Positions 25,819-33,712 of a stretch of 64,000 nt of DNA are shown here, piece after piece (position 1 is the first letter of the stretch; each line of letters opens with the position of its first letter). The notes under the pieces were generated by a model, which saw only the letters and a program-made list of their open reading frames with translations, was not told where the DNA came from and searched no databases. A program made the translations under genes and the position numbers. The stretch comes from Nitrososphaeria archaeon (lineage in GTDB: Archaea > Thermoproteota > Nitrososphaeria > JACIWG01), in assembly GCA_029776065.1 (NCBI GenBank), contig JARVJP010000011.1, positions 124,001-188,000 of the forward strand, in the 5' to 3' direction.

Positions 25819-26726
25819 ATGGTATCACCTGCTCCATAAGTTGTAAGACTGAACTGAAGCACTTCTGTCTTCCTATTTTTTATAACCTTGGCGTTCCAAT
25901 TAGTTAGATCGATTCTCTGCAATAATATCTTTGTTTCTATATAAGGTCCAATGATCGTGTCAAATTCTGGAAGAAATGTCTCTGTGTCGAACTTTTTCAC
26001 AGTGTTGTTCAGTAAGATGGCATATATGTTATCTTTTGCTACTATGTATTTTAATTTTAGAATAAATCCTTCTAGAGCCTTTATTCTGTTATATATAATG
26101 CTCCTTTTCTTAGCTGCTAACCTAAAGAAATCTCCTATTCCATCTACAACTATCATACACGGATGGTGGCGTTCGAATACGTTCCCATAAATTTTGAATA
26201 CATCAAACTGTTGGTCTACGGTATAAGGATGGAAGATAAAAATTTTGTTTATAATATGTTCTGCTTTTAGACCATAGAGGTTGCCCAGTTTGATTAAACC
26301 TTCAGGTCTGAACATTCCGTATGGGTCATTGTACAGCACTTTGGCGTCGATATGTTCTTGTATGAGCTTCAAAATAATGTTATAGCAAAGCAAAGTTCGG
26401 GGATATCTTTGTTCACTGCATATCTCGGTGATTTCTGCAGACGTTATCCCATTGTTAAGGATCGAATCAAGTGTCTTTAAAGAAGTGCTTATCTTAGTTC
26501 TTGGAGGAGTGATTGACTTATCTGTTACCCTGTAAACTCCTTTGACTTTAGTCTGTAGAATGGAAAGTAACTTTTTGGCTTCCTCTTTTTCAAAGCACTT
26601 TTCTAATGCCTTTTGGGGTGTTAAAAGCATCTGATACGCTGTAAATACATGCTCTTTTTTTAATTCTTCAAGTTTATCTTCTGGTATTATACTGAGCTCT
26701 TCTAATGTTGGGTCTAGTACTGTCAT
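25815..26726 (-). CDS. RadA/Rad51 paralogue with degenerate Walker A
   Basis: The 303-residue product follows the RadA layout. Its N-terminus (LDPTLEELSIIPEDKLEELKKEHVFTAYQMLLTPQKALEK) matches the RadA helix-hairpin-helix segment, and TSLKTLDSILNNGITSAEITEI aligns with GSNNLDNLLGGGIEVEALTEF. Where RadA reads GEFGSGKT this protein reads SEQRYPRT: the P-loop glycines are gone and the lysine is arginine (R110). The Walker B equivalent IVVDGIGDFF is kept. ATP hydrolysis is therefore doubtful, and a structural or mediator role like eukaryotic Rad51 paralogues is a reasonable inference. It is coupled to the 95-residue gene and is divergent from fumarase. Confidence 0.75.
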   Translation of the reverse strand: MTVLDPTLEELSIIPEDKLEELKKEHVFTAYQMLLTPQKALEKCFEKEEAKKLLSILQTKVKGVYRVTDKSITPPRTKISTSLKTLDSILNNGITSAEITEICSEQRYPRTLLCYNIILKLIQEHIDAKVLYNDPYGMFRPEGLIKLGNLYGLKAEHIINKIFIFHPYTVDQQFDVFKIYGNVFERHHPCMIVVDGIGDFFRLAAKKRSIIYNRIKALEGFILKLKYIVAKDNIYAILLNNTVKKFDTETFLPEFDTIIGPYIETKILLQRIDLTNWNAKVIKNRKTEVLQFSLTTYGAGDTI

Positions 26727-26781
26727 AAACGCATATCCTTAGGTAGGAAGAAGATAAAAATAATAATATGCGTAGGATGGT

Positions 26782-27645
26782 GTGTCTTGTTCAACAATGA
26801 ATAAGTACGAATCTATATTGACGAATGCTATTACTAAAATGGCGACGGAGCTCCCGCCAGACGTTTATTCTGCGCTGGAGAAGGCATGCGAAGAAGAGAC
26901 AAAGGAGGTCGCGAATAATCTGTTAAAAACCATCATTCAAAGCATCAAAATAAGCTCCAAAGAGAAACTTCCAATATGCCAAGACACAGGTTTGATATCT
27001 GTTTACATAAGTGGTAAGTATGTCAAAGATTATCTCCTTATTAAGGAAGGTCTTGAAAGGGCTATATCTAAACTTACTGAAAGTGGGGTTCTAAGGCCAA
27101 CCATCGTCTCGCCTATAAAGCGTGAACCCGTTATAGGCAATGTTGGTATGAGTGAGCCTGAAGTCTATTTGGATTTTGAAGGTGAGAATTCGATAAAGTT
27201 GATGATGAGAGGTGCTGGAGCAGAAAATTATTCCACCCTAAAAATGCTACTCCCATCAACTAACCCTCATGAGATAAGTAAGATAATACTCGAGCAGGTA
27301 CTTGAAGCAGATGGAAGGATCTGTCCTCCTTCTATAGTAGGTGTGGCCATCGGTGGTTCACCTATATCCGCTATTCTTTCTTCGAGGACAGCGCTTTTCT
27401 CTAAAATTGGGGAAAGGAGCAAAGTAAACGAAGTTGCAGAATGGGAGTTAAAACTCTTAAGAGCGATAAATTCATTGAACATTGGGTCAATGGGACTAGG
27501 AGGAGTCTACACAGTTCTTGATGTAAAGATACGCCTACTAGGTACTCATATAGCTATGCTCCCGTTGGCAATAACCTTTGGCTGTTGGGCTTTAAGACGG
27601 ATTCAGATAAAAAAGGTAGGTAACATTGACGAAATTGTGTGGTGA
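26782..27645 (+). CDS. Fumarate hydratase class I, alpha subunit
   Basis: Class I fumarases are oxygen-sensitive 4Fe-4S hydro-lyases of the TCA cycle; in many archaea the two halves are separate subunits. This 287-residue protein holds the N-terminal part: KLPICQDTGLISVY (the Cys is a cluster ligand), then KREPVIGNVG, EVYLDFEG, MRGAGAENYSTLKML, RICPPSIVGVAIGGSP and GLGGVYTVLDVKI. The track start is GTG 26782; ATG 26797 is an equally good start. It is followed by the beta subunit with a 7-base overlap. The same family includes tartrate dehydratase, so substrate is likely but not proven. Confidence 0.9.
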   Translation: MSCSTMNKYESILTNAITKMATELPPDVYSALEKACEEETKEVANNLLKTIIQSIKISSKEKLPICQDTGLISVYISGKYVKDYLLIKEGLERAISKLTESGVLRPTIVSPIKREPVIGNVGMSEPEVYLDFEGENSIKLMMRGAGAENYSTLKMLLPSTNPHEISKIILEQVLEADGRICPPSIVGVAIGGSPISAILSSRTALFSKIGERSKVNEVAEWELKLLRAINSLNIGSMGLGGVYTVLDVKIRLLGTHIAMLPLAITFGCWALRRIQIKKVGNIDEIVW

Positions 27646-28232
27646 ACACTATGGAGTATTCGGTTGAAGTAGTTGAGCTAAGTAGGAGGTCTATGGAATT
27701 TAGGGTAGGAGATATTATTTACATTAATGGGGAGGTAGCATTTGCACGAGATAGAGTCCATAAACACTTGTCTTTAGAACGAGAAATTTTACAAGAACTT
27801 GTTGGTTTGCCTATCTACCACTGTGGTCCTATTGCTGTATTTGATGGTGTGAAGTATGTTTTTTTAGCAGCAGGTCCTACAACAAGTATTAGGATGGATC
27901 AATTCATAGAGGACATTGTCTCAAGGTACCGTACACCAGCTATAATAGGTAAGGGTGGTTTAGGTATACTGGGTAAGAATGCTTTAAAAAAGTACAAGTC
28001 GATTTATTGCGACTTTCCCGGCGGGGCTTCAGCCTACGCTACTAAAAGGGTGAAAAGAGTTGAGAAGGTCTTGTTCAAGGAATTTGGGTTATCCGAAGCC
28101 TTATGGATTGTGTCTGTTAGAGAATTTGGTCCTTTACTTGTAACACACGATGCTAAAGGTGGGGACTTTAGACATAATCTGCATTTGAGTAAAAGTGCTT
28201 TAGAAAGGGTGCTTTTCGAACAAGGTCTTTAG
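27639..28232 (+). CDS. Fumarate hydratase class I, beta subunit
   Basis: This 197-residue protein matches the C-terminal domain of class I fumarase: GDIIYINGEVAFARDRVHKH, LPIYHCGPIAVFDG, FLAAGPTTSIRMDQF, IIGKGGLG and FPGGASAYATKR. The last segments form part of the substrate pocket. It starts with GTG at 27639, overlapping the alpha stop, and ATG 27651 is an alternative. The two subunits form one enzyme. The 3' end overlaps the convergent argS stop by 4 bases. Confidence 0.9.
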   Translation: MVNTMEYSVEVVELSRRSMEFRVGDIIYINGEVAFARDRVHKHLSLEREILQELVGLPIYHCGPIAVFDGVKYVFLAAGPTTSIRMDQFIEDIVSRYRTPAIIGKGGLGILGKNALKKYKSIYCDFPGGASAYATKRVKRVEKVLFKEFGLSEALWIVSVREFGPLLVTHDAKGGDFRHNLHLSKSALERVLFEQGL

Positions 28233-30124
28233 ATCCTACTGTGGGACTCTATCCCTAGTATAAACATCAAATCTTTTAGCACATTTAAGAAGGCCTTTAC
28301 TAATATTAGCCTTTGTCCCTTCTTAATCTTATCTTGTTCGTGAAGAACTGGGTATTTCTCATAAAAGGTATTAAATAGTAAACATATGTTATGAGCGTAC
28401 TCAGCTAGTTTATTTGGTTCTAACCGTGTTGTCGCATCTTTAATGATGATCGTAAATTTGGATAGTTCTTTTATGAATTTATACTCTTCTTGTTCAAATA
28501 TTCCATTCACTTCGATCATAGGGGTGAATTCACCATGCTTCTCTAGTATCCTTGAAGCCCTTGCATAGGTGTATTGGAGGTAGGGGCCAGTTTCTCCTTC
28601 CAGCTTTAATGCCTCTTTTAGGTCGAAGACTAGTATTTTTCCAAAATCTTGCTTGATAAGGCCGTATCTGATTGCTGAAACCGCTATGGACATCGCAATT
28701 TCTTGAATCCAGTTTGGATCAGCGTCAGGGTTCCTATGCAAGGTTTCTTGGAGTGCAAGCTTCTCAAGTTTCTCTAATACATCGTCAGCATTTATGTATA
28801 TACCCGCCCTTCCTGACATGTGGATAAAGTCCTTGTCTTCTACTTTTAGGCCCATCTCTATAGCGGTGTCTTTACTTAGCGATACTATCTCGTAACCTAA
28901 GTGGATGTAGTCTTTTTGCTTTCCTTTTTCTCCAAATCTTTTGATGATGCTGGCTATTATCTTCTGAAGTCTCCCTTGTCTAACATCGATGACGTTTATC
29001 GCTACGTCGGCGTTATTGAATATAGGGTGGTCTTTTTCGCCTTCTGATAGGGTGGTTTTCCATAAAACTTTTCCATTCTTTTGTACCATGAATTTCTGAT
29101 AGTTGAAAAAATCATCGACTAGGCCAAGTTTCCACGCGGCATAAGGTATATCTTTCGCTATGTAAGTAGCTGTACCATCGCTTCTTATAAGTACCTTATC
29201 TTGGTCGTCTGCACCCTTAATAACCCAGCATCCCGCATTCTTTCCTTCCTCCTCATACACAATAATTTTCTGATCTTTCATCTGTTGGAATACCTTCTGC
29301 CAAATCTTTGAAGCAACTATATCCGATTCAAAGTTGAGGCAGTCGTAGAAGGCTCCAATACTTGTACAAGTTTTAAGCTGTTCATATAGAACCCTTTCTG
29401 TAATCTTCTTTGCGTACTCATATGTTTCTGAGCTATGGTTTTCTAATTCTTTGAGAACTATCCTCCTATATTTCTCAGTTTCAGGTTTATCAGAGTACAT
29501 CTGATTTACCTTAACATATACGTGATCTCCACAATAGTGATCAAACTTTATCTTAGGATCAGGTGGGTCTTCAGGAAAACCTAGAAACTTGAATCCCACA
29601 ATAATATCTGCCACCTGTAGTCCTGAATCATCGATATAATTTAAAACGACTACTTGGTGATTTGTATACTTTAAAAGTCGTTGAACTACATCTCCTATTA
29701 CCACATTCCTTAAATGTCCTATGTGTAATGCTTTGTTTGGGTTAACACTTGTATGTTCGACTGCAACCTTTTTTCCTTTACCGATGTCAATAAATCCAAG
29801 TTTTTCATCTATTGACTTTTGTAGTGTCAAATTGCAAAATTTTGGCCTGTTAACTTTAAAGTTTAAGTACCCTGGTGGGGTTACATTGACGTCGCCTACT
29901 AAGTTTCTTTTGAAGCTAATCATCTTTGAATGCAGCTCTTCTGCTACTTCTAACGGTTTTCTCTTCTGCTTCTTGGCTATATCAAATGCGACGGTGGAAG
30001 AAAGGTCTCCATACTCTTGTCGAGGGGGTTCCTCTAATACGACACGCTCAATCGAATAACCTGTTTGTTTCACAGCCTCTCTGATAAGCTGCTCTGCTTC
30101 CTCTCTAAATGCTTCAAATACCAT
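28229..30124 (-). CDS. argS: Arginyl-tRNA synthetase
   Basis: The 631-residue class Ia enzyme shows the N-terminal Add1 domain, the HIGH signature in HTSVNPNKALHIGHLRNVVIGD, the YIDDSGLQVADIIVG block, and the KMSKS-equivalent region DFIHMSGRAGIYI, where a lysine is not obvious. A DALR-type anticodon domain with GPYLQYTYARASRIL follows. The length and order are normal. It is 27 bases downstream of the HAD phosphatase gene on the same strand. Confidence 0.95.
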   Translation of the reverse strand: MVFEAFREEAEQLIREAVKQTGYSIERVVLEEPPRQEYGDLSSTVAFDIAKKQKRKPLEVAEELHSKMISFKRNLVGDVNVTPPGYLNFKVNRPKFCNLTLQKSIDEKLGFIDIGKGKKVAVEHTSVNPNKALHIGHLRNVVIGDVVQRLLKYTNHQVVVLNYIDDSGLQVADIIVGFKFLGFPEDPPDPKIKFDHYCGDHVYVKVNQMYSDKPETEKYRRIVLKELENHSSETYEYAKKITERVLYEQLKTCTSIGAFYDCLNFESDIVASKIWQKVFQQMKDQKIIVYEEEGKNAGCWVIKGADDQDKVLIRSDGTATYIAKDIPYAAWKLGLVDDFFNYQKFMVQKNGKVLWKTTLSEGEKDHPIFNNADVAINVIDVRQGRLQKIIASIIKRFGEKGKQKDYIHLGYEIVSLSKDTAIEMGLKVEDKDFIHMSGRAGIYINADDVLEKLEKLALQETLHRNPDADPNWIQEIAMSIAVSAIRYGLIKQDFGKILVFDLKEALKLEGETGPYLQYTYARASRILEKHGEFTPMIEVNGIFEQEEYKFIKELSKFTIIIKDATTRLEPNKLAEYAHNICLLFNTFYEKYPVLHEQDKIKKGQRLILVKAFLNVLKDLMFILGIESHSRI

Positions 30125-30151
30125 TTATTGTTCCTCGTTCAATAACGTCTA

Positions 30152-30844
30152 CTATAATTTAAAAAACTTATCCACAATATGTGCTGCGGCTTCTTCGAAG
30201 CCACGGCCATATCTTGACAGCGTTGTATATGATGAATTTGCCTTTACGTTTTGTTCTGCGTTGGCAACCGATACACTATATCCACAGGCTCTAAACATTG
30301 GGATATCGGTTTCACTATCCCCAATTGAAACTATTTCTTCTAAATCTATGCCAAGAATTTGAACTGCCTTTCTTAAACCTACTGATTTGTCGATATCCCC
30401 TTTAGTTAGGTGGTATGAAACTTTGCTGTCATAAAGTTTGACATTAAGGCCATGTTCTTTAATGATCTCTCTTCCAACTTCTTTTGGGAAAGTTCTCAAT
30501 AATACCACATCAGTAAGTCTTGGGAAAGACCTAATTACTTTGACACCATCCATCTTTGATGATAAGATGTTGTAAGCCTTTAAAGGTAGATCTTGATCAC
30601 CAAGTTTGATAATATCTATTGGGGACTTAGCTACAACCCCTCCGTTTTCTGCAACGATTACTTTGTCTGTCCCACAGAATTCTGCGAGTGAATATACCTC
30701 ATACATGGAACGACCGCTGGCAAAGATCACCTTTAACCCCATTTCTTTGAGCATTCTTATGCCATTAATTGCCTCAGGGCATAGTATGCCGTTCTGATCT
30801 GTCATAGTACCATCTATATCACAGGCAACAGCTTTTACATGCAT
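30152..30844 (-). CDS. HAD-family phosphoglycolate phosphatase-like
   Basis: The 230-residue product has the HAD motif I DIDGTMTDQNG, motif II around FASGRSMYEVY, a Cof-type cap, and motif IV VSIGDSETDIPMFRACGYSVSVANA. This is the archaeal phosphoglycolate phosphatase/sucrose-phosphatase-like subgroup. It probably detoxifies 2-phosphoglycolate, although HAD substrates cannot be set from motifs alone. It lies just upstream of argS in the transcription direction. Confidence 0.85.
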   Translation of the reverse strand: MHVKAVACDIDGTMTDQNGILCPEAINGIRMLKEMGLKVIFASGRSMYEVYSLAEFCGTDKVIVAENGGVVAKSPIDIIKLGDQDLPLKAYNILSSKMDGVKVIRSFPRLTDVVLLRTFPKEVGREIIKEHGLNVKLYDSKVSYHLTKGDIDKSVGLRKAVQILGIDLEEIVSIGDSETDIPMFRACGYSVSVANAEQNVKANSSYTTLSRYGRGFEEAAAHIVDKFFKL

Positions 30845-30873
30845 AATCTAAACCTCTTCTTAGGGAGTTTAGT

Positions 30874-31122
30874 TTAACTCTTTGTCTCGAAGTACTCCTT
30901 CTCAGCTATTGTCAGCACACCAGATTGGGAAAGTACCCGGTAATCTTCTAATCTTTGTTTATGCAGATACTTCTTTACTAGCAATTTTAGGGTTTCTACG
31001 TTTATTTCAGGGTATTCAATAGAATTGCCATCAACCTTTCCTTCAATTCCCTTTTTCTCCTTAACGAAAGCTTGGAAATCTGATATCCTATCTTTTATTT
31101 TGTCAAACTTTACTACAGTCAT
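30874..31122 (-). CDS. Small basic protein, possible eL22 ribosomal protein homologue
   Basis: This 82-residue protein is VKFDKIKDRISDFQAFVKEK...VETLKLLVKKYLHKQRLEDYRVLSQSGVLTIAEKEYF. By eye its C-terminal half follows eukaryotic eL22 (recalled as [28 protein letters not shown]...ELRYF): the LK-L-KKYL-K--L-D-RV core and the trailing YF. The N-terminal F-x-F-x-K-x-x-x-x-x-GK also parallels. eL22 is rare in archaea. It lies 74 bases downstream of purA. The alternative is an unrelated small basic protein. No search could be run. Confidence 0.5.
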   Translation of the reverse strand: MTVVKFDKIKDRISDFQAFVKEKKGIEGKVDGNSIEYPEINVETLKLLVKKYLHKQRLEDYRVLSQSGVLTIAEKEYFETKS

Positions 31123-31196
31123 TTATATCACTACCCTCTCCTGGTCTATAATCTGTAAGCTTTATTAGTTTAAGCCCTTTGTTATGGCTTAGTGCT

Positions 31197-32219
31197 TTAT
31201 TTAAGAAGACCTAGTTCTCTTCTTCTGTCTATAGTTGCTTCCGCATCTGGGCCTGTGCTTATGATCGAAACAGGAGCCTTAGTTTGTGCTTCGATTACAT
31301 CTATCATCTTCTTAGATTCTTTTGTGAGTTCACTAAAGTTCCTAATGTTCTTTGTTTCTGGGAAGAGTATATCAAATTTTGTGACTGCTATTTGTGTAGC
31401 AGAATTTAACATGACCGCCCTTCTAGCTAATTCATAGTTGAAAGGTGCACTTCTCCTAGTCCTTCCAGTCACTGTGGCTCTTTCGAGCCAACCCCTTCTC
31501 TCTGCTTCTTGCTCTGTTAATTCGCCTGGGAGTTCGCCCGCTCCAACCCTCGTCACATAAGCTTTGAAGACTATAATAACTTCGTCTACAACTTTCGGTC
31601 CTATACCAACATCTGAGCAAATTGCTGAGGCAGTCACATCTTTGGTTGTTACGAAGGGGTATGTTCCATGATAGAGTGATATATACGTACCTTGGGTTCC
31701 TTCAACATGTACAACTTCCCCATTTGAGATCGCTTCGTTGACTAAAAGTGGGACATCACCTAGGTACAGCGATAATTCAGGAATATCTTTACCCATTTTA
31801 GCTGTGCGCATTATCCTTTCAACGTTCGCTGGCCCACAGCCTGTTCCCGTTGTACCGATCTTTCCTTTAAGATAAGCGTCTAATCGATCCTTTTCGATAT
31901 GCTTCCCCTCTATTATGCTACATTGCCTGTCTAAAGTGACTCTATCCTTGACATTAAATTCTGCTACCTCTTTAAGGAAGACATTTGGATCAACTAAAAC
32001 ACCAGGGCCTATCATTAATTTGGTCTCCTCATTTATGACTGCACTTGGAAGCATTCTGAGCTTGCTTTCCTTTTGCCTAAAGACTACGGTGTGCCCTGCA
32101 TTAGGCCCTACTCCTCCTCTAACTGCGATCTTAGGATTATCTTTAATAGCGAGGTAGGAGACAATTTTTCCTTTTCCTTCATCTCCAAAGAACCCACCAA
32201 CAATTACAGTGCATGTCAT
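31197..32219 (-). CDS. purA: Adenylosuccinate synthetase
   Basis: PurA joins IMP and aspartate with GTP hydrolysis to adenylosuccinate. The 340-residue product starts MTCTVIVGGFFGDEGKGKIVSYLA, with the P-loop-like GDEGKGK, and carries GGVGPNAGHTVVF, KIGTTGTGCGPA, HVEGTQGTYISLYHGTYPFVTTKDVTAS and GRTRRSAPF. It is shorter than the bacterial enzyme (about 430), as in archaea such as Pyrococcus. An inverted repeat with a TATA-like box lies just upstream and may control it. Confidence 0.95.
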   Translation of the reverse strand: MTCTVIVGGFFGDEGKGKIVSYLAIKDNPKIAVRGGVGPNAGHTVVFRQKESKLRMLPSAVINEETKLMIGPGVLVDPNVFLKEVAEFNVKDRVTLDRQCSIIEGKHIEKDRLDAYLKGKIGTTGTGCGPANVERIMRTAKMGKDIPELSLYLGDVPLLVNEAISNGEVVHVEGTQGTYISLYHGTYPFVTTKDVTASAICSDVGIGPKVVDEVIIVFKAYVTRVGAGELPGELTEQEAERRGWLERATVTGRTRRSAPFNYELARRAVMLNSATQIAVTKFDILFPETKNIRNFSELTKESKKMIDVIEAQTKAPVSIISTGPDAEATIDRRRELGLLK

Positions 32220-32255
32220 ACTCTGTCACCATAAGGAAAAGGTGGTAGAGTATAA

Positions 32256-32275
32256 TAAGATATTTGGATATCTTA
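32256..32275. repeat. Perfect inverted repeat upstream of purA
   Basis: TAAGATAT-TTGG-ATATCTTA is a perfect 8-base inverted repeat with a 4-base spacer, 37-56 bases upstream of the purA start. It touches a TATA-like stretch on the purA strand (TTATTATACTC). The position suits an operator, but an AT-rich palindrome could arise by chance. Confidence 0.4.
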
Positions 32276-32475
32276 GATGGGAAGATTACGAGAATATGGT
32301 TTGTAAGGTTTATAGTATATCCTAGCTTATGGCTTGAGAAACAAACCTTGTAGAATCCAAGATGTTTTAGAATTAAGGCACCTAAAAGTATCTTTGGCAT
32401 CAAATCTTGAGGCTATTGTCTAAGATTTCCAAGAGGATAAAATGGTAATATGCGCGTTCAATACGGTCTCAGAGC

Positions 32476-33063
32476 CTAGTTTATAGATTTGCTTTTTTTC
32501 AAAGAATAATGTGTGATGGCTACTATCCAAATAGACATTAGGATTATGTTATAGATTTCTAAGAAGGCGGTTGAAGGAAAGTCGATGAAAATCGATCCAC
32601 CCCAGCCTATAACAAATAATAATAGACTTAGTGCACCATGCTTCAAATACCTGTCTGACAGTAGTGCGATGCCGAAGAAGATTATTGTAAGTGAAGTTAA
32701 TCCAAAAAACTCGCCAGAAGAAAACGTGTGCAAATCTGGTTGGGAGGCAAAGATCGCCACTCCAATAAGGTGTACGGATGCTATAAGAAATATTCCTGAT
32801 GCTAGTGCGCCTACTCTACTTCTTGTAATATTTATTAAAGAAACACTGTATATGCCAAAAGCTACGCCCGCAATAGTTAGCCCCATATTGTAAACGTAAC
32901 TATAGGGCTGCTCTATTGAACCTAACTGGCTAAGGTTACCTGTCCAAATATCCCACCAGGGGCTTAGTATGATCGATGCAATTATTGTTGTCCAAGCAAT
33001 CATCAAAGCTAAAATTCCTAGGTAAAAAGCATATTTCATGGTTACCGCGATACTGGTATCCAC
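32476..33063 (-). CDS. DUF998-type membrane protein
   Basis: The 195-residue product has about six membrane segments. Features typical of DUF998 include the first loop NLSQLGSIEQPYSYVYNMGLTIAGV, a basic turn between helices 2 and 3, and HLIGVAIFASQPDLHTFSSGEFFG with conserved acidic and histidine residues. The function of the family is unknown. It stands alone between purA (256 bases away) and the VOC gene. Confidence 0.75.
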   Translation of the reverse strand: MDTSIAVTMKYAFYLGILALMIAWTTIIASIILSPWWDIWTGNLSQLGSIEQPYSYVYNMGLTIAGVAFGIYSVSLINITRSRVGALASGIFLIASVHLIGVAIFASQPDLHTFSSGEFFGLTSLTIIFFGIALLSDRYLKHGALSLLLFVIGWGGSIFIDFPSTAFLEIYNIILMSIWIVAITHYSLKKSKSIN

Positions 33064-33166
33064 TATTAAGTTTTTAGCTTTCCTTTTAATATCGTATGAT
33101 CTATTTACATACGGTAATGCATGTTTTCACTAAAAAATTGGGTGAACCCATAATTTCACGATCTTC

Positions 33167-33496
33167 CTACATAAGCCAGAAGACGTTTCCATCAGGGTCT
33201 TCGATCATAGCGTATGCCCCCCAATCTTCCTTGGTTATGTCTTGAGCGAATTTTACACCTTTGTCTTTTAGTTGCTTAACAGTCTTGGCTAGGTTATCGC
33301 AGTAGAATGCTATGCCTGTATTGCCTGGTTCCAGTTTCCCTTGACATAGGTGTATCTTCCATGGAGCACCCTTCGGCCATACTACGACCCAGTGTCCATC
33401 TTCTAATGTGTTAAAACCGAGTTTCTCCTTGTACCATTTGACTGATGCCTTCGGGTCTGACACCATTACGGCGACTGTAAAACTTTTTCTGAACAA
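33167..33496 (-). CDS. VOC-family (glyoxalase-like) protein
   Basis: The 109-residue product is one vicinal-oxygen-chelate module: FTVAVMVSDPKASVKWYKEKLGFNTLEDG, WKIHLCQGK, GIAFYCDNLAKTVKQLKDKGVKFAQDI and YAMIEDPDGNVFWLM. It should fold as a metal-binding dimer. The family includes glyoxalase I, dioxygenases and resistance proteins, so the substrate is unknown. It is convergent with nothing nearby; the HypE-like gene is divergent. Confidence 0.82.
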   Translation of the reverse strand: MFRKSFTVAVMVSDPKASVKWYKEKLGFNTLEDGHWVVVWPKGAPWKIHLCQGKLEPGNTGIAFYCDNLAKTVKQLKDKGVKFAQDITKEDWGAYAMIEDPDGNVFWLM

Positions 33497-33684
33497 TAAT
33501 TTTCACCTTGCAGAAATTATCCTTTCCCTCTTATATATCTATTTGGTTGGTTTAATCTGGTCAAGTTGATGATTAGGCCTTTATTATACTGGGTACAAAT
33601 GAATTCTAATTGCCCTGTGATTACGCCTCTATATGGGTGGATTTTTGAAGTGCGGTTTAAAAGTTCCATAATAAGATATAAGGG

Positions 33685-33698
33685 TTTTATTTTATATG
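33685..33698 (+). promoter_or_regulatory. TATA-like box of the HypE-like gene
   Basis: TTTTATTTTATATG is centred about 24 bases before the TTG at 33713. This fits a leaderless transcript starting at TTG 33713 or GTG 33719 and argues that the preceding 49 codons in the track ORF are not translated. Confidence 0.45.
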
Positions 33699-33712
33699 TT
33701 TGCTGTGAGACC

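Noticed and set aside
32179-32403. 74-residue minus ORF before purA
   Set aside because: It starts in the intergenic region and runs into purA in another frame; no family pattern.
33139-33157. Short inverted repeat TGGGT-GA-ACCCA after the VOC gene
   Set aside because: Arms of 5 bases are too short to support a terminator without other evidence.
33566-33712. N-terminal 49 codons of the HypE-like track ORF
   Set aside because: The sequence (MMIRPLLYWVQMNS...) is unlike HypE, and a TATA-like box with the right spacing lies inside it.
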